This document shows positions 1-9,933 of a DNA stretch of 64,000 nucleotides, one piece after another. The translations under genes and the position numbers were made by a program. This DNA is from Fusarium oxysporum f. sp. lycopersici 4287 (taxonomy: Eukaryota; Ascomycota; Sordariomycetes; Hypocreales; Nectriaceae). Numbering within the stretch: position 1 is the stretch's first letter; every line of letters begins with the position of its first letter. Location of the stretch: assembly GCF_000149955.1 (NCBI RefSeq), contig NC_030998.1, positions 1,560,164 through 1,624,163 of the forward strand. The letters run 5' to 3'. A model generated the notes under the pieces. The model was not told the DNA's origin and searched no databases. It worked only from the letters and a program-made list of their open reading frames with translations.

Positions 1-691
1 TAATGGCGTATGAGTTGTACACAGTCGTATTGTCGTACATTTGCAACCATCTCCAACGTTTCATGGCGTACATGCAGCTGGTGCAATGTCAAGCCCCTCC
101 AATCGCATCACGACAGCATGAGTGGCTACCAGGTGAACACGTTACAACGGCCCTCCCAGTCTCAAAAGGTTAAAGATTTTCCATGACCAATAACCAAGCA
201 TGCCACAGTTGAAAAGCCTGTCGTGAAGACACCCGGAACAAGGGTCTTGTTAAGCCGTGGTCGCATTAGCGTAGTTCTCCCCGCAAGCTAATAATGAGAG
301 AAGAGATGATAGCTTCTTCATCAAACAGTTCTTCATGGTCTTTTGAGATATGGTAATGGCTCTAGAGGTTCCAGAATAAAGTTACAGGTGCCACAAATGC
401 AGGTAGTACTCGCCAATTCACGATTACTTGCATAATACCCCTTGCGACAAACATAACAGAGACAAACACTCCCGTGAACCCCCATCTGCAATGCAACTAG
501 CCCCACCTGTCACTTTCCCATCACTGGATAGCGTCCTCCGTTCATGCATTTCAGCGCCTGCGGCACAGAAGCAATTTGATATGTCATGTAACCCCCCAAG
601 CCTAGTCAATAAAGCCATAAAGATACCACCGACCCCGCATGCGTGGGTTTATTTTATCTCTTTGTGCTGAGGAATAAAACAAAACGAGAAG
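1..691. other. Intergenic, no gene recognised
   Basis: The short open frames here have no recognisable domain, and none joins the methyltransferase that follows by a plausible splice. The last part is presumably the promoter and leader of the gene starting at 692. Confidence 0.5.
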
Positions 692-2039
692 ATGACGGCT
701 CAAATTGAAGCTGTATGTTACTTACTGTGATGTGATCGACGAGTGCTAATCTTGGTAGGAACCTGCGTTGGATGTGGGGAACGACACTGAGAGTAACTTT
801 AGTGCTGATAGGTATGTTGATGGAGATATGTGTTGGGATTAAGCTGACGGTGTAGCGAAACGGAGTCAACGGCCTCGATTACGTCGAGTATTTTCGAGAA
901 TAAGTACTTTCAGGGAAGAACTTATGCCAATACCAAATATGGAAAGCATTGGTAAGACATTTCGTGATGAGAGTAAGCACCGCTAATGAAACAGGGCTCC
1001 CAACGACGAAAAACAACTCGAAGCACTTGATCTCATGTAAGTTCATCGCCAGGAACCTTGAGTAGAGATGTTGGCTAACCATCTCAGCCATCATTGGTTG
1101 ACATTGATGCTCGACGACAAACTCTTTCTTCCTCCCATCGGCGACAACCCTCAGGTACGTCTCTTCATCACCATAGACTCCCATCCTCACGCGGTTTAGA
1201 AAATCCTCGACATCGGTACGGGAACTGGTATCTGGGCCATAAACGTAGCAGATGAATACCCATCAGCCAACGTTATTGCTACAGATATCACTCCAACCCA
1301 ACCAAGCTTTGTCCCCCCAAACGTTGAGTTTCAGATCGATGATGCTCAACTCGAGTGGACCTTTGAGCCTGAATCCTTTGACTTTATCCACATTCGATAT
1401 CTCCAGGGTACTATTGGTGACTGGGATAGGTTGTATGGTCAGATGTACAAGGCTCTCAAGCCAGGTGGTTGGTTCCAGCATATCGAGCCTGATCTTCAGA
1501 TGCTTTCTCAAAACCCAGAGATCAAGGTCGACGACGAGCAGTACGTATCCATCCCCTTCCTCTTTGTCACCACTTCTAAGAAATCTTAGCATCTTCACGC
1601 GCTGGGCAAAAGTCTTCACCCAAGTCGGTGAAACCATTGGCTGCACGTTCGACTTCTCCAACGGCAAACTGTCAACCCTTGCTAAAGACGTAGGGTTCGT
1701 ATCCGTAACTCCCCAAACGCACAAGATCCCCATTGGACGCTGGCCAAAAGACAAGAAGAAGAAAGAGCTGGGAACTTTCGTGGGACTGTCGTTTAGCCAG
1801 GCTCTCGATGGTTTCGTCAAGTTACCGCTTTGCGAGATTCTCAAGTGGTCTCCCGAGGAGATGCAGCTCTTTGCGGCAGAGATGAGAAAGATTCTTATGA
1901 ATCCTAAGACGCAGGCTTTTGGTCATGTGTAAGTTCTTTGTTTTATTCTGGGCGACTCAGGCAGCTAATGAGGTGTAGGTTCAGTGTCTATGGGCAGAAG
2001 CCTGAGAGGCCGAAGGAGAGTAGTCCAGCAGCGGAGTAG
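692..2039 (+). CDS. LaeA-like SAM-dependent methyltransferase
   Basis: Class I S-adenosylmethionine methyltransferase of the LaeA-like group common in Fusarium, 339 aa from eight exons: 692-712, 759-811, 856-951, 995-1036, 1088-1154, 1200-1540, 1590-1928 and 1979-2039. All junctions are GT-AG and the exons sum to 1020 nt. The acidic N-terminus leads into the family's SITSSI block and an N-G-R-T-Y-like stretch (ENKYFQGRTYANTKYG). The SAM-binding motif I, ILDIGTGTGIWAI, starts near residue 95. Post-motifs DFIHIRYLQG and KPGGWFQHIE follow. Family members methylate small molecules or act as LaeA-type regulators of secondary metabolism; the substrate cannot be told here. No biosynthetic backbone gene is adjacent, so a cluster role is not supported. 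It converges on the GH16 gene. The short first exons are the least certain part. Confidence 0.88.
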
Positions 2040-2619
2040 TGTCTCGCTTTGTTGCACGGAGATTGCGAGATAGAGATACTTGAATGACTTATGAAGTTTA
2101 TGTTAGTTCACTGCAAGGCTGATACTACGTCGATATACCCCTCGGTATTGTGACAAGCGACGTATTGCAAGCTCCTCCTCTGAACCTATCTAAGAATAAA
2201 TTCCTTACGTCCAGTCCTTCGCGCGATAGGAATAACTCTTTCGACCTTTGCCTGGGAGATGTAGCGAGATTCGGATAGCAAAGTAATTTTATTGCTACCA
2301 TGCATCTCAACATGCGACCTTCAGAGATCAGCCGAGTTCGACTCATACATAGCTCGGAACTAAGACGCATCAAATGCTGAAGTGGTATATCTTCCCGAAT
2401 TCAAGTTCCACTCGAAGACCTTTGAAACGTCGAGCCTGCTCATCGGCAAGGCACAACCTGAAGGTGACGGGCGATGAATGGAGGGGCGACCAGTCTTCAG
2501 ATAACATTATATCCTGACTCTATTGTATTGTTTTCTCCAAGTCCAATGCAACCAATCCAAATGCAAATATTTTACAAGATCTAAAGTACTTCTCCAAACC
2601 AGGGCCTATCCAGTACCTT

Positions 2620-3458
2620 CTAAGCAGTGTCGTAGTACATCTCAATCTTCTTAATCTTAAACACAGCATTCTGCTTGGGAGGTCCAGCGCTCCAGCCCTT
2701 ATCACCATTGGACCAGTTATTCCAGATCCAAGGTCCAGGCACGTTGGGAACATCCTTCTTGGTAGACCACTGCTTAACGCCATCAACATAAAACTGAACA
2801 AGACCCTTGGTCCAGTCAATTCGGTATTCGTGCTCGGTAGTAGTAGGGTTTGAAGGAGGAAGGACAGGCTTGTGAGAAGGCTCGCCGTCGCCGTCGTTGT
2901 CTTGGTTCGTGAACCATAGTCTACGAATGCCGTCGTAGTTGGACTCGGACTTTGGGTCGGAGAGCCACTCGATGTCGGTCTCTTGGCTGTCGGATTGGTA
3001 GAAGAACATCCCTGAGACTGTCAGTGTATCGCCAATTGAGACGAATGGGAGAATGTACCGTTGCAAACACCTGCAGGCTCGCTAAGGATAGCTGTCGTTC
3101 GGACAGAAGCGTACTTGATGTTCTCAATCTCAGTCGCAACCTCAGCAGCCTTGTAGGGCTTGGACTTCTGGCCGCCAGGGACCGTCAACTCAAGATATCC
3201 ATTGCGGACTTTGACGCCAGATGGTGTGAAAACGTGGGTCTTTCCAACGGGATAGTCGCTCGAGTAAAGACCCTCAGGAAGACTCTTGCCATTGAAGGTC
3301 CAAACCTTCTTGTTGGCGAACTTTGTCGCGCGGTCGACGATGTAATGACCGTCCTCCAACTTTGGCTCTGGGGATCGCTTCGTAGTGCATCCCTTAGGCG
3401 AGGCAGCCGCCAGGCCAAGCACTGTGAACGCGACGGAGACGTAGGACGCGATATGCAT
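2620..3458 (-). CDS. Secreted glycoside hydrolase family 16 protein
   Basis: A 263-aa protein from two exons (3059-3458 and 2620-3011; 47-nt intron with GTACAT donor). The start is the ATG giving a hydrophobic signal peptide (MHIASYVSVAFTVLGLAAAS); a longer in-frame start upstream would bury it. The GH16 catalytic signature appears as QETDIEW (E-x-D-x-E), with nucleophile and acid/base glutamates, followed by aromatic substrate-binding stretches (RLWFTNQD, YRIDWTKGLVQFYVDG, PGPWIWNNWSNG). GH16 enzymes cut or transfer beta-1,3/1,4-glucans or galactans in the wall or medium; the exact specificity is not visible. It lacks a serine-rich GPI tail, so it is probably freely secreted rather than a wall-bound CRH transglycosylase. 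The splice restores C-N-G-M-F-F across the junction. Confidence 0.9.
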
Positions 3459-4749
3459 GGTGAAGTCTAAGGAATATCTTGGCCTGAGTCCATCGCGACT
3501 TGGCACGCTTATTATATACCGAACTCATGAATTCGAAGGATCGTAGGATTTCCGTCTAGACCGTACTGAGAGGAATGTTTAATGTCGGACCTGGTTTAGT
3601 GGTGGATATCAAGGCTGAGCATTCCAGGGGTCCCCTGTAGACTTAACTTTCTCAACATACCAGACAGCATTGCCGGTGTCTGAGCTTGGGACCTGTTCAT
3701 TTCTAGCGGGACGAACCTCTGTGGCTGAGCTATTTGTATTTTCTGTCCTAGGATTTTGGTCTGTTTGAGACTTTTGCGAAGGAATAAAGGTCGTTATGCT
3801 TCATTTCTCGGATCCATTGTATATAAGCACTAACGGTCTCGAAACAGAACGGGCGTGGCGGAGGCAAATAGCGGGCCCTTAATTTTCGGGTCAGCACTGG
3901 ATTTGGCAGGTTCTTCCTGGTGATTTTAAGAGTGATGTAGTGGATTCCCGGAATTCCGTGCTTGGGGGCGATTGTTGGACCTGTAATGTTGCTTCTCGGC
4001 CGGTTATAGTGAGACTTGGCCGCAAATGGCTTGATCTAAGATCGTAGATCTGTTCCAGGCTTTCAACGTGCTTCTCAAGAGCTGAGCTTTTAATAAAGTG
4101 TAGCTTGTCTAATAAGTTAATGGGTTGAGGGGAGCAGACGCATAGCAACATGATCCCAGCTATTGCCCTTCGAGGGTCTTCTTTTCTCTTGTTCTAACTA
4201 GCATCCCCAACACGATGCCCTTCAGACAGGATATTGCCACATCTAATATCGGCAGGTAGTATAGCACCAGAATCAACATTCTGACTGCCGTGCATTGATT
4301 CCGTGCCATGATGTTTAGGCTATGTGCAAATTGCCTTCCAAAAGCTGAAGTTAAGTAGGATTTTTCAGTGTGTTGGCTAGATATGTCTCGTTGAGATGCC
4401 ATACGCTTTAACCATCAATCAATCAGTGCCATGATGTCTTCCAACCATGTGGAACTTTCAAGTCCATTTACTAATTTGATATACTGAATCTTTCTATCAC
4501 TTGTCGTGTAACCGATATAGTGAATGACGTTATAATAGTATTGTAGCATTGTCGGCTTGCTCTCTTTCTCATCGGCCGCTTTCTACGTTCACTATTCTCT
4601 TTGCCCCCAAAAGCTCTCCACTAGCATCATGTTTCTGTCAGCCTCTCTCAATCTGGCTCAGGCCCAGTCAATCCAACACTCCATCAGGTAGCTTTTCACA
4701 GAGAAGGGTCAAGGCGTTTAGTAGACCACTGACTTTCACCAGTGATATT
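3459..4749. other. Intergenic, about 1.3 kb
   Basis: Only short ORFs on both strands with no recognisable protein. Contains the GH16 promoter at its left end. No tRNA, repeat or transposon end seen. Confidence 0.5.
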
Positions 4750-5544
4750 TTATTTCGCCACCAGTCGATTCAGTGCCCCTCTGGCTGCACGGGTCAAGAT
4801 CAGTGCTTGTTTCAACACAGGTGCTGCGATTTCGTCCTTCGAAGTAAGTCTCCCCCAGGTCGAGCGTAGATCTTTTGCAGTCTGATCATGAGCCCAGCAC
4901 GAGTACATAAAGTATAAGAAGTCCGATGATCCATTGCCTGTAAGAAAGAGTTTCGTATATTTCAGGCATGGGAGTGATATATTGTCGTCGTCGGTCAGGA
5001 CTTTAAAATCAGCGGGTGGTGTCATGGGGTAATTTCCCGGCCAGCGTAAGAAATGGTCCTGAATGCATGATGAGATCACAACGTAAATGGATTTTATCTG
5101 TCGGCTACCAGCGGTAACCCTACTTTGTAGAGCTTGATGGAGCTTTTGCAACTCTCCTCTAGTGGGTCGTGGTATAGCAATATAATCGACATCGGTTATC
5201 AGGGAAGAAAAGATCTCCAGTAAGGGTGCATCAAATGTTGTCAGAAGAACAGTGCTGAAATGTCGATTAATGAGAGCCCCATCGCCATCTGCCGCGGTCT
5301 GGTGCGCGATGATACGAGAAAGGACTTGCCGACTCTCAGAGCAGACTTGAGAGAGAATCACTCCCCAAGAGATTGAGAAAGACCCAATCTTGGTTGGTTT
5401 CCCAAAGCGGTCTTCTATTCTCAGGTGTCGTTCCACGGAGATCATGCACTCCCATATCATCTCACGGATCTCGAGAGGAAGCCTTGAAAAGCAAGAGAAT
5501 GTTTGCAAGACTCCGTTTGCGGAGGCTACTTTGGAAGGATCCAT
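4750..5544 (-). CDS. 2EXR-domain (F-box-like) protein
   Basis: Single-exon protein of 264 aa. Near the N-terminus (residues 19-31) it has the 2EXR signature FSRLPLEIREMIW, a fungal F-box-like helix, followed by the usual short beta segment (SWGVILSQVCSESRQVLSRI) in which the protein notices other residues of its own fold. The rest has no catalytic motif, membrane segment or signal peptide. 2EXR proteins are a large, fast-evolving family in Pezizomycotina with no settled function, and adaptor or protein-protein roles are only suspected. The start is the first ATG of the frame and the C-terminus (ARGALNRLVAK) ends at a clear stop. Neighbours give no functional hint. Confidence 0.8.
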   Translation of the reverse strand: MDPSKVASANGVLQTFSCFSRLPLEIREMIWECMISVERHLRIEDRFGKPTKIGSFSISWGVILSQVCSESRQVLSRIIAHQTAADGDGALINRHFSTVLLTTFDAPLLEIFSSLITDVDYIAIPRPTRGELQKLHQALQSRVTAGSRQIKSIYVVISSCIQDHFLRWPGNYPMTPPADFKVLTDDDNISLPCLKYTKLFLTGNGSSDFLYFMYSCWAHDQTAKDLRSTWGRLTSKDEIAAPVLKQALILTRAARGALNRLVAK

Positions 5545-7095
5545 GATGAGAATAGGACGTTCGCTTAAGTACGTGCTGCCTACTTCGGAGGATTATTAAT
5601 GGAGGAGTGAAAAGTGTAGCACAGAGCGAGGTAGGTATGGTTTGTTTTATGTCCTTCAAGAAAGGCTAAATCTTTTATCACAAGGCATGGCATAGAAAAG
5701 ATAGCTTCACCTATGACACTTGCAATCTTGCCGTTGGCCTATGTGGTGGTACACATGAACCCAAATCCTAACCTTCAATCCACATTAGCTACCCACTCCA
5801 TCTATATGGCTGAGGGATGAAGTAAGCTCCAAGCCTGAGCGCAAAAGCAGACATCTCAGCACCACCTTATTTGTTATTGGCCCGTAGAGCCAGAGAGCGA
5901 GCTTGCTTCGTAAAAGCTTCTGATTTCGATAAAGCTTCCATACTGTCCATGACCCGAAGATTTGTATGATAATTCGACTCTAAAAGCCCAGAAGCAGAAA
6001 ACTTTCTAGCACTGTCAGTTCGAGGTTCTGCCTCGAGATATCACGCACAATTCGCCTCATGTATTGACGTGATGTTCGCAAATATATCGTTTCGTACCGC
6101 TGTGTATGGAAAACCCTTATCCTTTGTAACATGGGAGACAAGGTATTACACGATATTGGTGAATCACCAACAAGTCTCATCCTCTAAAGTCTCAAGCTCG
6201 TTTCCGGGTCTTTAGAGTTTAAGGTTAACCTTCAACCTTAAACTCACCCACCCAGGTCTAGAAACATTATAGAAGGGCGCGTATCACTCAATGCTACATA
6301 TAATTATAGGGCAACTCGTGTCTCTCCTAGCCGCATCGATTAAGCGTCGTAAGTCTGCCTTGCCTGTAAGGCTCAAGATCCTGGTAAACAGCCATATTAG
6401 CCTAAAGGGATACTCTGCAGACATCTTAGCAGCAACTTCTCACTCTCGATTAATTGATAGGACTGTACTATTGCAACAGACTATACGAGAATTACCATGC
6501 TTTGTTGTTAGTCTGTTGCAATTCCCCCTTTCGTATTGGCTCCTCACTCCATTGTAGAAGCCTGCACTCATGACGGCCGCCAGCAGGTAGACAATGTAAA
6601 GACCGCGCGTCGTGAGCAGATTCAGAATAGTCTGTTCTTCGCCGCATAAGACAACTGGCTTTATTAAGCCCGAATATTACGATTGCAATCCTACAACAGT
6701 GTCTCTTTTGCCTGATTCTCAGCCTAGAACAGAAAGTCCACGTAATCCCGCGATCCTCCTATGGCCTTATGCGTTCAACCAGCCAATAAGAATGGTGTCA
6801 GCCTGTCCGAATCTCCAAGTCCTCTGGAGGAAGAATATTATTTCCTATTCTATCGTTGTTGAAGTAACGCTAACATGGTTCGGCCTCGTGTTTCGACCTC
6901 GTGAGGGGTACTGCCAAGAATCCGACCAGGATAGGCGAATGCGGCGCAGTGTAGGAAGGATTGCAAAGGATTTTAAGGGTCCAATTGCAAGCTGTCAATA
7001 CGAAAATCTTATACATATAAAATGGCATGGTATGGTACGCTTGGAACCTTTTGATTTCACATCTTCGCTCCACTTCCTTTCCTCAATAACTCAGT
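5545..7095. other. Intergenic, about 1.55 kb, probably degraded sequence
   Basis: No gene recognised. ORFs at 6291-6557 and 6612-7160 are unrelated to known domains, and the latter runs into the protease gene in the wrong frame. Parts are AT-rich with many TA steps, which would fit old repeat decay, but no element could be identified. Confidence 0.45.
7016..7023 (+). promoter_or_regulatory. TATA-like box of the metalloprotease gene
   Basis: TATAAAAT lies 73 bp upstream of the ATG at 7096, a usual distance for a fungal TATA element given a short leader. Confidence 0.45.
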
Positions 7096-8029
7096 ATGCA
7101 TCTTCAATTTACTCTTGCCCTCGGCCTGTTGGCCAACTCTGTGGCAGCCGCTGGTTTTGACTGCGGCACCTCGGGCTCCAGCAGTAGCCTGAAAGCTCTA
7201 TCAAAGGATCTTGCGAATAAGCATCTCGAGATTCGAGGACATCCTAAGAACGTAGAGGTCAAGACCTACGTCCACATCATTGCAGCAAGCAAGAAGGAAG
7301 AAGATGGCTATCTTAGTGCAAGTCATACCAAAGCATTTGCTGCATGTTTACTGACTCTTCCCAGCAATACACTGTCAAAGAGCAGATGGATCTCCTAAAC
7401 AAAAGCTACAAGCCATGGAACTTCTCATTCAAGTTGATGAAGACCACCAGAACCATCAACGAATCCTGGGCATCACCCGTCGGCAGCCCAGGTAGCCCCG
7501 ACACCGAAGGTGATCTCCGAGCCGCTCTTCGTGAGGGAAGTTACAAGGATCTCAATCTTTACTACATCGTGGACATGTCTCCTGGTGGAAAGTGCGAGCT
7601 CCCTGTTACCAATCCTACCAAACAGCAAGTTATCTACGATGGCTGCCTCATGAGGCCTACAACGCCTGGTGAGACACCTCCCAAGTTTCACTTTGTAACA
7701 GTTCACGAGGTCGGCCACTGGCTTGGTCTGGAACATACCTTTGAGAATGGCTGTGAGGAGCCTGGTGACTATGTCGATGATACTCCTTATGAGGACTATC
7801 CTACCGACCCTGATACTTGCCCTGAACCGGGCCGCAACACTTGTCCTGACAAGCCTGGACTAGACCCTATTGACAACTTTATGAACTATGTTCCTCCGTA
7901 AGTGCAATCACTGCGATGCTAAATTTGGATAGAACACTTACGATCTCTAGTGACTGTGGTCCTAAGCGTTTTACGCCCGGTCAGGCTGAGCGCATGCACA
8001 AGCTTTGGAAGATGCTGCGAGCGAACTGA
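7096..8029 (+). CDS. Secreted M43B (pappalysin-like) zinc metalloprotease
   Basis: A 277-aa preproprotein from exons 7096-7317, 7365-7897 and 7951-8029 (834 nt). Signal peptide at the start (MHLQFTLALGLLANSVAAA). The metzincin zinc site HEVGHWLGLEH spans residues 188-198 (H188, E189, H192, H198), and the Met-turn follows in NFMNYV. Cysteine pairs in the C-terminal half (ENGCEEPGDYVDDTP, CPEPGRNTC) match M43B fungal extracellular proteases, which cleave host or environmental proteins. The first intron only keeps frame with a GC-AG boundary (GCAAGT donor at 7318, CCCAG acceptor ending 7364, CTGAC branch point). The nearest GT donor leaves the frame open wrongly. The second intron is ordinary GT-AG. 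Confidence 0.92.
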
Positions 8030-8410
8030 GGCTGCTGCGTTGGGAAGTGTAGCTAACGAGATTTTGGCGCGGAGTGGCAATGTGGTTGAGACGGAGGAGT
8101 TTGGGATGAGACAACATTGGAGCCAAGGGCGAGTATAGAACGAATTTACAAATATTAGTGCCATTGATCCTACTGGTGCAAGACACCATCAGACTCAGTT
8201 ATACAGACTTTAATAGCTAGTAACGTTATACGGTTAACTTAATTAAACATGCCTTGCAAAACTGCCAAAGAAACAAACACATATTTAAGGAACTATTAAA
8301 TAAATAGTATTATTTACAGAGCGACATTTGAACTTTCGTATATAAAAAGAATCCAAGCTTCACAAAATGCATAAAGTGGGAAAGGACCTGTTGCAAGCAA
8401 AAAAAGAGTT

Positions 8411-8503
8411 TGCGGTTTATGTGGATCGAACACATGACCTTCAGATATCAATTGATTGAAGTTTGACTTCAGTCTGACGCTCTCCCAACTGAGCTAAACC
8501 CGC
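8411..8503 (-). tRNA. tRNA-Phe (GAA) with 20-nt intron
   Basis: Read on the minus strand the sequence folds as a cloverleaf: acceptor GCGGGTT, D arm GCTC...GAGC, anticodon stem TCAGA/TCTGA with loop CTGAAGA (anticodon GAA), T arm ATGTG-TTCGATC-CACAT and discriminator A. A 20-nt intron follows position 37. The acceptor 3' strand is AAACCGC, leaving one G-A mismatch at pair 5-68, so this copy may be weakened. The D arm and flank recur near 15.2 kb. Confidence 0.88.
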
Positions 8504-8760
8504 CGACAGATAGGAATTTAGTTCAGTAAGACGCTCATTAGCCGAGGCCGCGCTGGTGCAAGGAACACTACTACCCTGGACTTCAACATTGGAGATATAT
8601 GAACATCGCCTTACTATTATGACTTCCGCCTTCGATTTATACTATCTTCCACACGTCATAACTGGTTTCAAGCGTACCGCAAGCTACGCGAGTTCCTGGG
8701 TAGCCCTCCTATCTGCGAGATCAACTTGAAAAATACTTTGAGCGGACAATCTTGGGCATG
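8480..8760. repeat. Copy A of a tRNA-Phe-flanking repeat
   Basis: From the 5' part of tRNA-Phe (8480-8503) into its flank, this resembles 15186-15390. The first 33 bases are nearly identical; further out the match is patchy (for example TAAGACGCTCATTAGCCGA and CCTCCTATCTGCGAGATCAA versus close variants). On the minus strand both encode a D-L-A-D-R-R segment; copy A hits a stop soon after it. Confidence 0.65.
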
Positions 8761-9009
8761 ACTACAACCAAGCGGTGGGAAAGGAACAAACTCAGGGTCA
8801 TCCCATTGCTTTGGAAGTGGGTGCGCAAGCAATCCCGGCCCATACATGTCGCCAAAAACTTCTGAACGTGGGAGTTCAATTGGATTTGACAAGTGTGGGG
8901 GTGCTTACGATTCAGAAGCTGGAGGCTGAAGATGTCCCGGTGATGGATCTGGAGCCAGAGAAGAGTTGGAGCTGTTCCATCTTGGTGGAGGCAGCGGTGG
9001 AGGCACTTC

Positions 9010-9567
9010 TTATGGTATGTCTATGTAGAGTCTGTCAATGGCAGTGGCATGTGTAGATGGAGCTTCTTCGTTAGAAAGCCCAGCCTCAATCGTGGGCAGA
9101 TTTGATGCGTGCGCCGATGGTCCTGAGATCAAAGAAGGTAGAAGATAATTTGGTTGTGTAGGTCGAAAAGTATCGCGGTTAGTATTTGGTATTGGTGAAA
9201 GTGGAGGCGGAGGCGGCATGGCATCTCTTATAATAACGTGAACCTGGGCAGGCGCAGTTTGGAAGCTAGGAAATGATGTTTGAGAGGAGAGGCCATCGCG
9301 GCTAGTATCCCATTGTGGTTGAAATGGTGGCGGAGGCGGGATGCTTTCTCTTCTAATGACGTGGGCCTGCGTAGACCACCCTTGATACTTAGGAAATGCA
9401 GTTCCCGGTTCAGTCGTCCTAGGCTCTAGCAGGGCCAAATTTGATCGAGACGAATAACTCTCGTCTGTCCAAGGGCTATCTTTTCCCTCTTCAGAAAATT
9501 CTGCATTGAGTGACGCGACCATAGGCGGGGCTGTGTATAGCTCCCGATTCAAGTCGGAATTGTCCAT
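9010..9567 (-). CDS. Proline-rich repeat protein, hypothetical
   Basis: Open frame of 185 codons starting at an ATG. It has no known domain, signal peptide or membrane segment. Two imperfect internal repeats are visible: STQAHVIRRESIPPPPPF and PAQVHVIIRDAMPPPPPL, each followed by a T/S-R-D-x-hydrophobic segment. Just beyond the TAG stop the same frame reads another proline run (EVPPPLPPPRW). That suggests a third repeat cut off by a nonsense change or belonging to an unrecognised exon. A GTAAGC...CAG intron-like stretch occurs further downstream. The region continues into the degraded repeat next to tRNA-Phe. It could be a real fast-evolving gene, a truncated one, or a chance frame. Confidence 0.35.
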   Translation of the reverse strand: MDNSDLNRELYTAPPMVASLNAEFSEEGKDSPWTDESYSSRSNLALLEPRTTEPGTAFPKYQGWSTQAHVIRRESIPPPPPFQPQWDTSRDGLSSQTSFPSFQTAPAQVHVIIRDAMPPPPPLSPIPNTNRDTFRPTQPNYLLPSLISGPSAHASNLPTIEAGLSNEEAPSTHATAIDRLYIDIP

Positions 9568-9933
9568 GGTGGTAGTGGATCTGGAGTTGACAGAGAGTCG
9601 ACTAGTGAAGTCGTTATATGCTTGCCGCTAATTGGAAACACGAGGCTATGCGAAGATGGACGGAGTAAGGACGATGAGGTACATAATAACACTACGGTGC
9701 GGGGTATCTCAACTAGGCTAACGAAAAGGCAGCTAAAACAAGGCGAACCATGCATGCACTCCTTTTATATAGGCCCAGTCCAGCCTCATCTGGCTCAAAT
9801 GCTTGCATGTGCATCGGCCCGCCATAAAATCCAGTCAGCAAGGTATATCAGTGGTGTAGTGAGCTGTGCCCTCGAGCCCAACCCGGAAGCTGATTCTCAC
9901 ACTCATTTCATTCTCATCCTAGAAAGAAGAACA

